A stretch of DNA of 15,481 bases from Acidithiobacillus montserratensis (lineage in GTDB: Bacteria; Pseudomonadota; Gammaproteobacteria; Acidithiobacillales; Acidithiobacillaceae): contig NZ_JABBOU010000039.1 in the NCBI RefSeq assembly GCF_018853465.1, forward strand, positions 1-15,481, in the 5' to 3' direction. The position numbers and the translations under genes are program-made. The notes under the pieces are model-generated. The model was not told the origin of the DNA and ran no database searches. It saw only the letters and a program-made list of their open reading frames with translations. Positions 1 through 7,336 of this stretch are shown piece by piece. Position 1 is the stretch's first letter; each line of letters opens with the position of its first letter.

Positions 1-1
1 T

Positions 2-118
2 AAGGCCAAGGCCGACTTCCAGGAATACCTCAAACAGGTCGAGCAGGGGAACGTGGAATACCTCTACAACCCCGAACTCGCCACCAACCAAAATATCAAC
101 ATGAAAGCGGGCGCTTAA
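2..118 (+). CDS. hdrB1: sHdrB1 C-terminus (partial; heterodisulfide reductase-like subunit B)
   Basis: An open frame runs in from the left edge and ends at TAA 116-118, giving the last 38 residues of a protein ending in NINMKAGA. The piece has no cysteine motif, so the identification rests mainly on position. In sulfur-oxidiser sHdr operons the order is C1-B1-A-hyp-C2-B2, and the next four genes here match A-hyp-C2-B2. HdrB proteins carry CCG domains that bind non-cubane iron-sulfur clusters and form the thiol/disulfide-active site; none of that part is visible. The stop lies 12 bases before the hdrA start, with hdrA's ribosome binding site directly after it, as expected for one transcript. 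Confidence 0.75.
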   Translation, partial: KAKADFQEYLKQVEQGNVEYLYNPELATNQNINMKAGA

Positions 119-130
119 GGAGAAAAATCA

Positions 131-1186
131 GTGAGTGCACAGGATACAGTATTAGTCGTAGGTGCCGGCCCGGCCGGTCTGTCAGCAGCTGCTACCATCG
201 CCTCGATGGGCAAAAAAGCCGTAGTCGTTGAGAAGGAAGATGTTCTCGGTGGCGCGCCCATTATTTCCGGCTACGCCAAGCTGGTACCCTCGGGAGAATG
301 GGCCAAGGACGCCATCGGCCGTATGGTCAGCCGGGTTGAAGGGGACGGTAATGTCACCATTCACAAGTCTTCCAAAGTCAGCAAGCTTGAGGGTGAAGCG
401 GGTAATTTCACTGCAACCCTAAGCAATGGTGACAAGGTGGAAGCGGGCTCGATCGTACTGGGTACCGGCTTCACCCACTTTGACTCCATCAATAAACCCG
501 AATGGGGTTTCGGAACCTATGAAGATGTGCTGACCACCAGTCAGATGGAACAGATGGTGGGCACCGGCCAGATTCGTTGTCCTTCCGATGGTCGCGTGCC
601 GGAACGGGTGGCCATTCTCTTATGCGTAGGTTCCCGTGACCGCCAGATTGGTCGTGAATGGTGCTCCAAGATCTGCTGCACCGTTTCTACCAACCTCGCC
701 ATGGAAATCAAAGAAATCTCGCCCAGCACGGACGTGTTCATCTATTACATGGATATCCGTACCTTCGGTTTGTACGAAGATAAGTTCTATTGGAAGAGTC
801 AGGAAGAATTCAAGACCAAGTTCGTCAAGGCGCGTATCGCTGAAGTCACTAAGTCACCTGACGGTCGTTTGCTGGTCAAGGGTGAAGACACCCTGGTCAA
901 GCGTCCTATTGTCATTCCCATGGATATTGTGGTGCACGCCATCGGCATGGATCCCAATGCACTGAACCCTGAAATTGCCAAGACCTTTGGTATTGGTCTG
1001 GAAAAGCACGGCTTCATTGATCGTGCTGAGCAGTACACCAATAGTCAGGGAACCACGCGTAAGGGCATTTACGTGTGTGGTGCAGCTACTGGACCAGAAG
1101 ATATCGATACTTCTATTGCGCAGGGCCAGTCTGCTGGTTCACGGGCAGTAGCCGATCTCTTCGGACTGCAGAAAGTTGCCAGCTGA
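131..1186 (+). CDS. hdrA: sHdrA, FAD/iron-sulfur subunit of the sulfur-oxidising Hdr-like complex
   Basis: This is the flavin-containing electron-transfer subunit of the cytoplasmic sHdr complex, which in chemolithotrophs oxidises protein-bound sulfane sulfur. The 351-residue protein starts with an FAD-binding Rossmann motif (GAGPAG, residues 11-16). A second nucleotide-type segment (VLGTGFTHF) begins at about residue 109. Cysteines sit at 150, 165, 178, 182 and 183, within CVGSRD and CSKICC, the typical HdrA iron-sulfur site. A GAATGPEDID motif near 317-326 closes the FAD fold. It is much shorter than methanogen HdrA and lacks the extra ferredoxin-like domains, as expected for the bacterial sHdr type. 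The GTG start is chosen because AAGGAGAAA lies 5-13 bases upstream. The 3' end overlaps the next gene by 11 bases, suggesting translational coupling. Confidence 0.93.
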   Translation: MSAQDTVLVVGAGPAGLSAAATIASMGKKAVVVEKEDVLGGAPIISGYAKLVPSGEWAKDAIGRMVSRVEGDGNVTIHKSSKVSKLEGEAGNFTATLSNGDKVEAGSIVLGTGFTHFDSINKPEWGFGTYEDVLTTSQMEQMVGTGQIRCPSDGRVPERVAILLCVGSRDRQIGREWCSKICCTVSTNLAMEIKEISPSTDVFIYYMDIRTFGLYEDKFYWKSQEEFKTKFVKARIAEVTKSPDGRLLVKGEDTLVKRPIVIPMDIVVHAIGMDPNALNPEIAKTFGIGLEKHGFIDRAEQYTNSQGTTRKGIYVCGAATGPEDIDTSIAQGQSAGSRAVADLFGLQKVAS

Positions 1187-1994
1187 TATCTACCAGGACA
1201 GGAACGAAGAACATATCGTTCCTGCCACGCTGCCCATAGAGCTCGACAAGGGTCTGCTCAATCGCTCCTTCTACGAATTGGAAGAAGCTTTTGAGGGACA
1301 ACAGGGTCTGGCCGATCTGGTGAGCAGCATGGCAGAAAAAACGGCGAGCTTTCGTCGTCTGCTGCTGGAAGAACAGCAACCCCTGACCGAAACACAAATG
1401 GAACATCTCGTCGCTCAGATGTTTACGGCGCGGCGCAAAATCTGGCCGCTCATTGAGGAACAAGGAGCGGCCAGGGTTGGGGAGTTGATGCGTGATCTAC
1501 TGACCGGGCATGGTGATCTGGTACAACGCATGGCCAGATTTGAAGAAGCCCTGCCGGCTGCCGGAAAAGTGAAACGGGTGATCAGGGATGTGGCTGCTGA
1601 AGTCCTGCACTTCAGTGATCCGGAACGCTATCCCTTGATGACGCGTTGGGTTTGGGACCAGGGAACCACTTCTGGAGCCATTCGTGAATTTATTCGTGGT
1701 GGTGATTACCTCACGGATTTCCCTTTTGGTGAAAGTCCCGAGATGTTTGAGGGACTGCGCCAGTGGATGCGGGAAATACTGCTGGAGTTGGGTGTGTATC
1801 GTGATGTCCCATACATGGTGGACATCATTCTTGCGCATCAATACTCCCAGTATGTGCGGGCGATGGCGGAGGGTTTTTTACGTTCGGACTTTGGTGGTCA
1901 AACAGACTTTACGGAACAGATTCGTAAGTTGCTGGGCGTTGAAGTGCACCGGCGGATGGGCGGGTCTCGTATCAAAAGAGACGACATTCATTGA
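1176..1994 (+). CDS. Conserved sHdr-cluster protein of unknown function (hyp)
   Basis: A 272-residue protein occupies the place between hdrA and hdrC2 where sHdr operons carry a conserved gene usually named only hyp. It contains no cysteine at all, unlike its iron-sulfur neighbours, so it is unlikely to bind an iron-sulfur cluster itself. The sequence looks largely helical and soluble, with many charged residues and a recognisable LHFSDPERYPLMTRWVWD block near residues 144-161. No signal peptide or membrane segment is seen. The start is uncertain. TTG at 1176 keeps the whole upstream region and overlaps hdrA by 11 bases with only a weak ribosome binding site; the next in-frame candidates, GTG 1320 and ATG 1329, would remove about 50 plausible residues. 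A structural or assembly role in the complex is inferred from its conserved position. Confidence 0.85.
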   Translation: MPADIYQDRNEEHIVPATLPIELDKGLLNRSFYELEEAFEGQQGLADLVSSMAEKTASFRRLLLEEQQPLTETQMEHLVAQMFTARRKIWPLIEEQGAARVGELMRDLLTGHGDLVQRMARFEEALPAAGKVKRVIRDVAAEVLHFSDPERYPLMTRWVWDQGTTSGAIREFIRGGDYLTDFPFGESPEMFEGLRQWMREILLELGVYRDVPYMVDIILAHQYSQYVRAMAEGFLRSDFGGQTDFTEQIRKLLGVEVHRRMGGSRIKRDDIH

Positions 1995-2017
1995 TGAATT
2001 AGGGTTTAGGAGCAGCT

Positions 2018-2737
2018 ATGGCTATTCATGAAAAAACACTGATCGATCCAGATCGGATTTTGCAGCACGACCATCTGGTAGTGGACGGAGTGGATGTATC
2101 GGGTTCCTGGAACACGATGATTACTCCCCGTACCCTTACCGACTATGAAGAAAATTTTGAGAAAATCATTCAGAGCTACAGTGGTGGTGAAAATGTGCAT
2201 CGTTGCTGGCAGTGCGGTTCCTGCACCAACTCCTGCACCATGTACGCACAGAACGTGGATTTCAATCCGCGCTACTGGATCTACCTGATTCGTCTGGGTC
2301 TGAAGGCTGAGTTGCTCAAGGACAAGGACATCATCTGGCAGTGTGTGTCATGCAACAAGTGCACCAACATCTGTCCCAAGGACGTACGTCCTGAGGGGGT
2401 GATGAAAGCCACTGCCCACTGGTTGGAAGATAACGGTTTGACTCCCAAGACCCTGTCCACCCACTTCGACGAAGAATTCACCCATCAGTGCATCGAGTTT
2501 GGCCGCATTGAGGACACAGAAGTGATGATGGGCTTTTTCAAGCGTTCCAATCAGCCACTGGTTCAGGCTTGGATTGTCGAATTCGGCAAGCGTCTTTCCA
2601 AGGGCTTGCCTTTGGGACAACTGGCCAAAATGGGTATGAATGTGGTTTTTCGTCCCAAAACTAAATCCTGGGGTAAGACTGGTGAAGTTCTTGCCGAATA
2701 TGTGAAAGCACAGAAGGAGGCCGCTCATCATGGCTAA
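2018..2737 (+). CDS. hdrC2: sHdrC2, two-[4Fe-4S] electron-transfer subunit
   Basis: HdrC-type subunits pass electrons between the flavin subunit HdrA and the catalytic HdrB. This 239-residue protein has two complete ferredoxin motifs of the form CX2CX2CX3C, at Cys63/66/69/73 (CWQCGSCTNSC) and Cys109/112/115/119 (CVSCNKCTNIC). Each is followed by the usual P or xNP context, and together they predict two cubane [4Fe-4S] clusters. The N-terminal 60 residues and the helical C-terminal half have no cysteine. The ATG is preceded by TTAGGAG at good spacing, and the gene follows hyp by 23 bases. Its stop overlaps hdrB2 by 8 bases, so C2 and B2 are probably made in equal amounts. It is called C2 rather than C1 from its position after hyp. 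Confidence 0.93.
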   Translation: MAIHEKTLIDPDRILQHDHLVVDGVDVSGSWNTMITPRTLTDYEENFEKIIQSYSGGENVHRCWQCGSCTNSCTMYAQNVDFNPRYWIYLIRLGLKAELLKDKDIIWQCVSCNKCTNICPKDVRPEGVMKATAHWLEDNGLTPKTLSTHFDEEFTHQCIEFGRIEDTEVMMGFFKRSNQPLVQAWIVEFGKRLSKGLPLGQLAKMGMNVVFRPKTKSWGKTGEVLAEYVKAQKEAAHHG

Positions 2738-3641
2738 GGTTGCATATTATCCGGGTTGTGCGCTGGAAGGCTCCGGCGGCCCCTACGACAAGTCCACTCG
2801 CGTTCTCGTCAAGGAACTCGGCTTGCAGATGGAAAATCTGGAAGATTACAACTGCTGTGGCGCTATGGAGGTGAAGAATATTCACCCCATGCTACAGACC
2901 TATATGTCTGCGCGTAATCTCGCGATTGCCAGCAAGCTACAGGGTTGTGATACGGTTATGGCGCCTTGTAACGGCTGCTACCGGAACCTCAAGCAGACCG
3001 AATATGAATGTGCGACATCTGAAGAAACCATGAAGACAGTGCAGGATTTGGCTGATAAGTCGGGTGATCCGGTGTATGATGGTGATGTGCGTACCTTGCA
3101 CGCTCTGGAATGGTTCATGGAAGAAGTCGGTCCCGACGGGATTAAGAGCAAGGTCAAGAAGAGTCTGAATGGACTGAAAATTGCCAATTACTATGGCTGT
3201 ATGTACACCCGCCCCCGGCAGATTTTCCCGGAAAAAGACCAGGGTCCTGGTTCTGAGTCTTCCTATGCTCCCCACTTCATGGATGATCTGCTCAATGCGG
3301 CAGGTGCTGTTGCGGTGGACTTCCCGCTGAAAACGGCTTGCTGTGGTGGTGCTCACACCTTGTCTGATTCGGATACCTCCACTCAGCTGGTATTGAACAT
3401 TCTCCAGGCTGCTGAAGACGCCGGTGCTGAAGTGATTGCTACGGAATGCCCGACTTGCCACTCCGGTCTGGAAATGCACCAGGTGCGCGCGGAAACTGAG
3501 TTTGGTATCAAATCCAACGTCAAGGTCATTTACTTCACCCAGTTGCTGGGTCTGGCCATGGGTTTGTCTGCACGCAAGGTCGGTATTCCCGATAACGTCA
3601 GTGACTCTATGGACCTGCTCGCGGCTAAAGGCATCGTCTAA
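2730..3641 (+). CDS. hdrB2: sHdrB2, CCG-domain subunit of the sHdr complex
   Basis: HdrB subunits carry the thiol/disulfide-active site; in the oxidative sHdr system they are thought to work on sulfur bound to a lipoyl or thiol carrier. The 303-residue protein has two complete CCG domains. The first uses Cys10, Cys42-Cys43, Cys80 and Cys83, matching CX31CCX36CX2C. The second uses Cys157, Cys204-Cys205, Cys240 and Cys243, with a longer 46-residue first spacer. Each set could hold a non-cubane iron-sulfur cluster. The start ATG lies inside the end of hdrC2, with AGAAGGAGG just upstream. It is the last sHdr gene before a strong terminator. No membrane segment is seen, so the complex is expected to be cytoplasmic. 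Confidence 0.93.
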   Translation: MAKVAYYPGCALEGSGGPYDKSTRVLVKELGLQMENLEDYNCCGAMEVKNIHPMLQTYMSARNLAIASKLQGCDTVMAPCNGCYRNLKQTEYECATSEETMKTVQDLADKSGDPVYDGDVRTLHALEWFMEEVGPDGIKSKVKKSLNGLKIANYYGCMYTRPRQIFPEKDQGPGSESSYAPHFMDDLLNAAGAVAVDFPLKTACCGGAHTLSDSDTSTQLVLNILQAAEDAGAEVIATECPTCHSGLEMHQVRAETEFGIKSNVKVIYFTQLLGLAMGLSARKVGIPDNVSDSMDLLAAKGIV

Positions 3642-3650
3642 CAAGGTTGA

Positions 3651-3680
3651 AAAGCGCCCCCTTGTGGGGCGCTTTTTTTT
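3651..3680 (+). terminator. Strong intrinsic terminator after hdrB2
   Basis: A perfect 10-bp stem (3651-3660 with 3666-3675, AAAGCGCCCC/GGGGCGCTTT) encloses the loop CTTGT and runs into eight T's ending at 3680. It begins ten bases after the hdrB2 stop and lies 27 bases before lbpA1. Expression of the downstream lbpA genes therefore needs read-through, a promoter inside hdrB2, or a very close promoter that is not evident. Confidence 0.9.
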
Positions 3681-3707
3681 ACCTGCCGCTGTCACCAGGG
3701 GGAGGCT

Positions 3708-4154
3708 ATGGAATGTAACGGATGCGAATTCCGCGCCGAATTATACTACGATGAAGAATGTCAGATCTGGGTCCGTCGCGAAGGTGATGGCACCCTGACG
3801 GTGGGTATGACCGATATTTCGCAGTCGATTGCCGGTAAAATTCTGCATGTACGGGTACGTCGACCGGGTACGCGCAGACCGGTAGGCAAACCCGTAGCCA
3901 CGATTGAAAGTGGTAAATGGGCTGGACCGGTACCCAATGTGTTTGATTGCATCATTGAACTCGCTAACGAAGATGTACTGGAAGATCCCAATTTGCTGAA
4001 TATTGAACCCTATGAAGCATGGATTGCCCGGGTCCGGCCGGTGGCTTCCGTAGATGTAGCCTTGAAGAAGCTGTCTACCGGAGATGCAGCCTTTGAATTA
4101 TATCGTCAGCGTTGTTTGCGCGACGATATTCACTGTGAGCGAGGGATGCGATGA
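3708..4154 (+). CDS. lbpA1: Lipoate-binding protein LbpA, divergent copy (GcvH-like)
   Basis: This 148-residue GcvH-fold protein resembles the lipoate-binding proteins that serve sHdr rather than glycine cleavage. The lipoylation site is Lys70 in IESGKWAGP. It follows the usual N-terminal order: a WVRREGDGTLTVGMTD strand region (21-36), then IAGKI. It differs from the second copy in having Cys3, Cys6 and Cys18 near the N-terminus, an Arg-rich stretch at 49-57, and YEAWIARV where copies of this family usually have YGxGWI. Expected role: carry sulfur intermediates or electrons on the dihydrolipoyl arm between the sulfur carrier and sHdr. The ATG has GGGGGAGG just upstream, and the gene overlaps the next one at ATGA. 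The number 1 reflects gene order here, not a tested subfamily. Confidence 0.88.
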   Translation: MECNGCEFRAELYYDEECQIWVRREGDGTLTVGMTDISQSIAGKILHVRVRRPGTRRPVGKPVATIESGKWAGPVPNVFDCIIELANEDVLEDPNLLNIEPYEAWIARVRPVASVDVALKKLSTGDAAFELYRQRCLRDDIHCERGMR

Positions 4155-4546
4155 GTGATCATTATCTGGATGATGAGGGCGAAAAGTCGGTAGTGATCGT
4201 GATGACCAGCGGTCCGAGTACCGCGCATCGCTGTGCTACCCCGTTTTATTTGGGTTCGCTGTTGTCTTCCATGGACGCAGAGGTTAAGATTTTTTGCACC
4301 ATGGAAGCCGTCAGACTCATGAAAGTAGGTGTTGCCGAAAATCTCGCCGCCATGGAAGGTGGAAAACGCATCATCGATTTTATTCGTGACGCTAAAAATG
4401 CGGGAGCCCAGCTCTATGTGTGCAGGCCCGCGCTGCCAGGCTATGAGATGGAGGCAGACGACCTGATTGATGAGGTGGATGAAGTGGCTTCAGCAGGAGA
4501 TCTTGCTGACCTGATTTTATCAGTTGATCGGCTTTTGTTTTTTTAA
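4151..4546 (+). CDS. dsrE: DsrE-family sulfur carrier (DsrE3-like)
   Basis: A 131-residue DsrE/DsrF-fold protein. DsrE3 proteins of sulfur oxidisers are cytoplasmic sulfurtransferases that exchange persulfide sulfur with TusA and feed the sHdr pathway. The fold is seen in VVIVMTSGP (residues 14-22), a central VKIFCTMEAVRLM strand-helix, and LYVCRPALPGY near 89-98. Cys91 in that last segment corresponds to the usual persulfide cysteine; Cys28 and Cys49 are also present. No single-domain Rhd or TusA gene lies in the window. Translation should be coupled to lbpA1 through a 4-base ATGA overlap, which ties this carrier closely to the lipoyl protein. Which DsrE3 subtype it belongs to cannot be decided by eye. 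Confidence 0.85.
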   Translation: MSDHYLDDEGEKSVVIVMTSGPSTAHRCATPFYLGSLLSSMDAEVKIFCTMEAVRLMKVGVAENLAAMEGGKRIIDFIRDAKNAGAQLYVCRPALPGYEMEADDLIDEVDEVASAGDLADLILSVDRLLFF

Positions 4547-4566
4547 TTTAAAACCCGAAGGAGAAA

Positions 4567-5007
4567 ATGATGGGAACTGTACGTGGCTGTGAAATCCCCG
4601 AAGACTTGATGTACAACGTTGAAAACAATGTGTGGTTGCGCAAGGAAGATGATGGTAGCGTCACCATTGGCATGACTTCTTATGCCTGTGCCCTGGCTGG
4701 TCAGATTGTTTCCTATACCCCTAAGGGTGCCGGTAAGGACATCAAAAAAGACAAGTCTGCTGCCACGGTTGAATCTGGTAAGTGGGTCGGACCGCTGAAG
4801 AGCCCGGTGAGCGGCACCGTGGTTTCCAGTAATGATGATGTGGCCAAGGATCCGGGTTTGATCAACAAGGATCCCTATGGCAGCGGCTGGATTGCCAAAT
4901 TGACTCCTGCGGATTTTGCCGGTGATTCCGGCGAGCTGAAGACTGGTGCTGATGCGCTGGCCGCTTTTGAAGAAAAGATGACGGCTGATGGTTTTGGCGG
5001 CTGCTGA
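4567..5007 (+). CDS. lbpA2: Lipoate-binding protein LbpA, canonical copy (GcvH-like)
   Basis: The second lipoyl carrier, 146 residues, is closer than the first copy to the standard GcvH/LbpA pattern. The lipoylation site is Lys72 in VESGKWVGP. VWLRKEDDGSVTIGMTSYA (22-40), SPVSGTVVSSND (79-90) and DPYGSGWIAKL (102-112) are all present. Cysteines lie at 8, 41 and at the extreme C-terminus (146). Absence of any glycine cleavage gene nearby, plus its place behind hdrB2, lbpA1 and dsrE, supports an sHdr function. ATG codons occur at 4567 and 4570; AAGGAGAAA lies just upstream and serves either. A stop-to-start gap of only 20 bases after dsrE suggests one transcript. A strong hairpin follows the stop. 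Confidence 0.92.
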   Translation: MMGTVRGCEIPEDLMYNVENNVWLRKEDDGSVTIGMTSYACALAGQIVSYTPKGAGKDIKKDKSAATVESGKWVGPLKSPVSGTVVSSNDDVAKDPGLINKDPYGSGWIAKLTPADFAGDSGELKTGADALAAFEEKMTADGFGGC

Positions 5008-5031
5008 TTAATCAGCGAGCCCTATCCAGTC

Positions 5032-5056
5032 AGACGGCCGCATTTTGCGGCCGTCT
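5032..5056 (+). terminator. Perfect 10-bp hairpin after lbpA2 (terminator or mRNA-stabilising stem)
   Basis: AGACGGCCGC (5032-5041) pairs exactly with GCGGCCGTCT (5047-5056) around the loop ATTTT. The stem is very stable but is followed by AGCTTTCTC rather than a run of T's, so termination may be partial. It sits between lbpA2 and the lipoate assembly genes. It could raise the amount of carrier mRNA relative to the enzymes that modify it; that is an inference. Confidence 0.55.
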
Positions 5057-5091
5057 AGCTTTCTCTATATATGACAAGGATGGAAATTAAT

Positions 5092-6213
5092 ATGAACCCA
5101 TGGTTAAACGCTGTTTCGCAAGTGGAAGCCTTAGAAGACCTGACGCTCAACGCTGATCTGGTGGAGTCCATGCGGGAACGGTGGTCGGGATTGTCCGGCA
5201 GCCAAGTGGGCCGTATCAATTTCTATACGCCTTCGTTTAAGCATCACGAAACCTCCGAGGTATCCGCTTGCGGAAAAAACGCCTTTCCGGCCATCTCCAT
5301 CACCGGCGGCGACTGCAAATTGCAGTGTGATCACTGCAAGGCCAAAATTCTGGAACCCATGATTCCGGTGCGCAGTCCTGAAGAACTGGATCGTCTGGTG
5401 GATAAGATTGTGTTGGATGGCGGACGGGGATTGCTGCTTTCCGGTGGTTCCGACCATCAAAATGTAGTGCATTACGAACCCTACTTCCCCATGGTACGTA
5501 AAATCAAGGACCGCTATCCCAATTTGCAGATAGCCATGCATACGGGTATTGCCACTCCGGAGTTTGCCCGGGGCATGGAAGATGCGGGTGTGGATGTAGC
5601 CATGATGGACGTCATCGGCGCCCAGGACACCATCAATCAGGTGTATCATCTGCGCCGCAGTGTGGATGACTTCGAGGCTGCCCTGGAAGCCCTTGTGGCC
5701 ACCAGCATGAAAGTGGTTCCCCACATAGTCATTGGTCTGCATTACGGGGAACTGCTGGGTGAATGGAATTCTCTGGAAATCATTCAGCGCCATCTACCCA
5801 GCGCCCTGGTGCTGGTGGTCATCATGCCCCAGTATGCGTCATCCAGTCGGCCTTTTGTGACACCACCCACCGATGAAGTCGGGAAATTCTTCATGGACGC
5901 CCGTGCTGCCCTTCCGGAAACACCGGTATTGCTGGGTTGTGCCCGGCCCTCCGGCGTGCATCGTTCCATTACCGATACCTATGCAGTCATGGCCGGCCTC
6001 AATGGCGTCGCTTTTCCCTCTGATGGGATGTTGGCCCTGGCCAAGCATTTAGAGCGGGATGTGTTCGTCACTCCGTCCTGTTGCTCCATGATTGTTGGCG
6101 AAGAAGTGCTGAGTATGGGGGATGAATCAACCACCATGCCTCTGGATTTTGTCCCGGCAGCGCCGAAGCGCCGTACCCAGTTGCGGGATATTCCCATCGT
6201 GTTTTCTGCCTGA
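5092..6213 (+). CDS. lipS2: Radical SAM lipoate-assembly protein, COG1856-like (probable LipS2)
   Basis: A 373-residue radical SAM enzyme whose cluster motif CX3CX2C is seen as Cys75/79/82 (CKLQCDHC), preceded by FPAISITGG. Together with NFYTPSFK at 43-50 this resembles the uncharacterised biotin synthase homologues (COG1856) to which archaeal-type LipS2 belongs. LipS1 and LipS2 together insert two sulfurs into a protein-bound octanoyl chain, replacing LipA. Further cysteines at 60, 283, 330 and 331 (SCCSM) might hold an auxiliary cluster that donates sulfur. In-frame ATGs occur at 5071, 5080 and 5092. The last is preferred because AAGGA and GGA lie 8-16 bases upstream, whereas nothing precedes 5071. 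The LipS1/LipS2 numbering comes from remembered family assignments and is less sure than the radical SAM call. Confidence 0.82.
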   Translation: MNPWLNAVSQVEALEDLTLNADLVESMRERWSGLSGSQVGRINFYTPSFKHHETSEVSACGKNAFPAISITGGDCKLQCDHCKAKILEPMIPVRSPEELDRLVDKIVLDGGRGLLLSGGSDHQNVVHYEPYFPMVRKIKDRYPNLQIAMHTGIATPEFARGMEDAGVDVAMMDVIGAQDTINQVYHLRRSVDDFEAALEALVATSMKVVPHIVIGLHYGELLGEWNSLEIIQRHLPSALVLVVIMPQYASSSRPFVTPPTDEVGKFFMDARAALPETPVLLGCARPSGVHRSITDTYAVMAGLNGVAFPSDGMLALAKHLERDVFVTPSCCSMIVGEEVLSMGDESTTMPLDFVPAAPKRRTQLRDIPIVFSA

Positions 6214-6265
6214 CCATGTTCCGGAACGGCGTGACTTACTGGTTCTGCTGCAGGATGACACAGGG

Positions 6266-7336
6266 ATGAAGGTCAGCGTACAGCGCCCCTGGCTGGTAGT
6301 AGATACGGGTCTGCGTCCTGCGGATGAGAACATGGCGCTGGACAAGGCCTTGCTGCAGGCCATGGCCGGGGGCAATATTCCCGGCATTTTCCGTTTTCTG
6401 CGCTTTGAAGAATCGGCTCTGGTGGGATATCACCAGTCTCCCGACCAGGAACTGAATTTGGATTTCTGCCGTGCAGAAGGTATCGCCGTCCAGCGCCGTC
6501 TGACTGGTGGTGGTGCCCTCATATTTGATCCGACCCAGATTGGCTGGGAACTGGTCTGCCATCGCCAGGCCCTGCCCAAAGGGGACATGGCGGCGCTTTC
6601 CCGGGAAATTTGCCTGGCAGCAGCGGCGGGCTTAAACACTCTCGGCGTCAAAGCTTCTTTCCGCCCGCGTAATGACATTGAAGTGGACGGTAAAAAAATT
6701 TCCGGCACCGGTGGCATCATTGATGGTGATGTTCTGCTTTTCCAGGGTACGGTGCTGGTAGATCTAGATATAGCCAGAATGTTGCGGGTGCTGCGGGTGC
6801 CTGTAGAAAAACTCGATGCCCATGCCATTTCTACGGTGGCTGAGCGGGTCACCAGTCTTAAAGCTCTGCTCGGGAAAGCGCCGGCATTGTCCCGAGTCCA
6901 GGAAGCTCTGTTGGAAGGCTTTCGCCAACATCTAGGTTTGGATTTTAACGTGGGAGACATGCCCGAGTCCGTAATGTCGATTTTCCCGGAGATGCTAGGG
7001 GAAATCCGTGATCCGGAATGGTTGAATGTGAACACGCGGAAACAAAGCGATATGCCTTTGCGCAAAGCCACTCTGCGCGCGCCCGGCGGCACGCTGCAGG
7101 CTGAAATCCTCTGGGACAGCTTTGGGAGTCGGATCCGGCAGGTCCATTTCAGTGGCGATTACTTCATTCAGCCGCGACGCGCTATTGTCGATATGGAAGC
7201 CGCCTTGCGTAATGTGCATCTGAACGAAGTGGATGACATCCTGGCAGATGTTTTTGCAAAACAGTCCATAGATGGTTTCGGTTTGCAGCCCGAGCACTTT
7301 GCCAGTGTCTTGCGTTTGGCAGCGGAGCATCCATGA
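6266..7336 (+). CDS. lplA: sHdr-associated lipoate-protein ligase sLpl(AB)
   Basis: This 356-residue ligase activates lipoate or octanoate with ATP and attaches it to the LbpA lysine. The LplA catalytic domain shows RRLTGGGALIFD at 77-88 and RPRNDIEVDGKKISGTGG at 133-150, where Lys144 is the conserved catalytic lysine. The segment from about residue 265 (KATLRAPGG, then DSFGSRIRQVHFSGDYF) is an LplB-type accessory domain, so both parts are fused as in sLpl(AB). The frame is open back to 6122, but that part overlaps lipS2 and has unfamily-like sequence. ATG 6266 is chosen because MKVSVQRPWLVVDTG matches the usual ligase start and AGGA lies 10 bases upstream. It overlaps lipT by four bases (ATGA). 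Confidence 0.9.
   Translation: MKVSVQRPWLVVDTGLRPADENMALDKALLQAMAGGNIPGIFRFLRFEESALVGYHQSPDQELNLDFCRAEGIAVQRRLTGGGALIFDPTQIGWELVCHRQALPKGDMAALSREICLAAAAGLNTLGVKASFRPRNDIEVDGKKISGTGGIIDGDVLLFQGTVLVDLDIARMLRVLRVPVEKLDAHAISTVAERVTSLKALLGKAPALSRVQEALLEGFRQHLGLDFNVGDMPESVMSIFPEMLGEIRDPEWLNVNTRKQSDMPLRKATLRAPGGTLQAEILWDSFGSRIRQVHFSGDYFIQPRRAIVDMEAALRNVHLNEVDDILADVFAKQSIDGFGLQPEHFASVLRLAAEHP

Noticed and set aside
2937..3695. 252-codon open frame on the minus strand
   Set aside because: It lies opposite hdrB2 with two full CCG domains, and its start would lie beyond the strong plus-strand terminator.
4567..5007. GcvH of the glycine cleavage system
   Set aside because: No gcvT or gcvP is nearby, and the gene sits with sHdr, DsrE and lipoate assembly genes, pointing to LbpA.
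6122..6265. 48-codon N-terminal extension of the ligase
   Set aside because: It overlaps lipS2 in another frame, its residues do not resemble ligases, and ATG 6266 begins at the expected family start.
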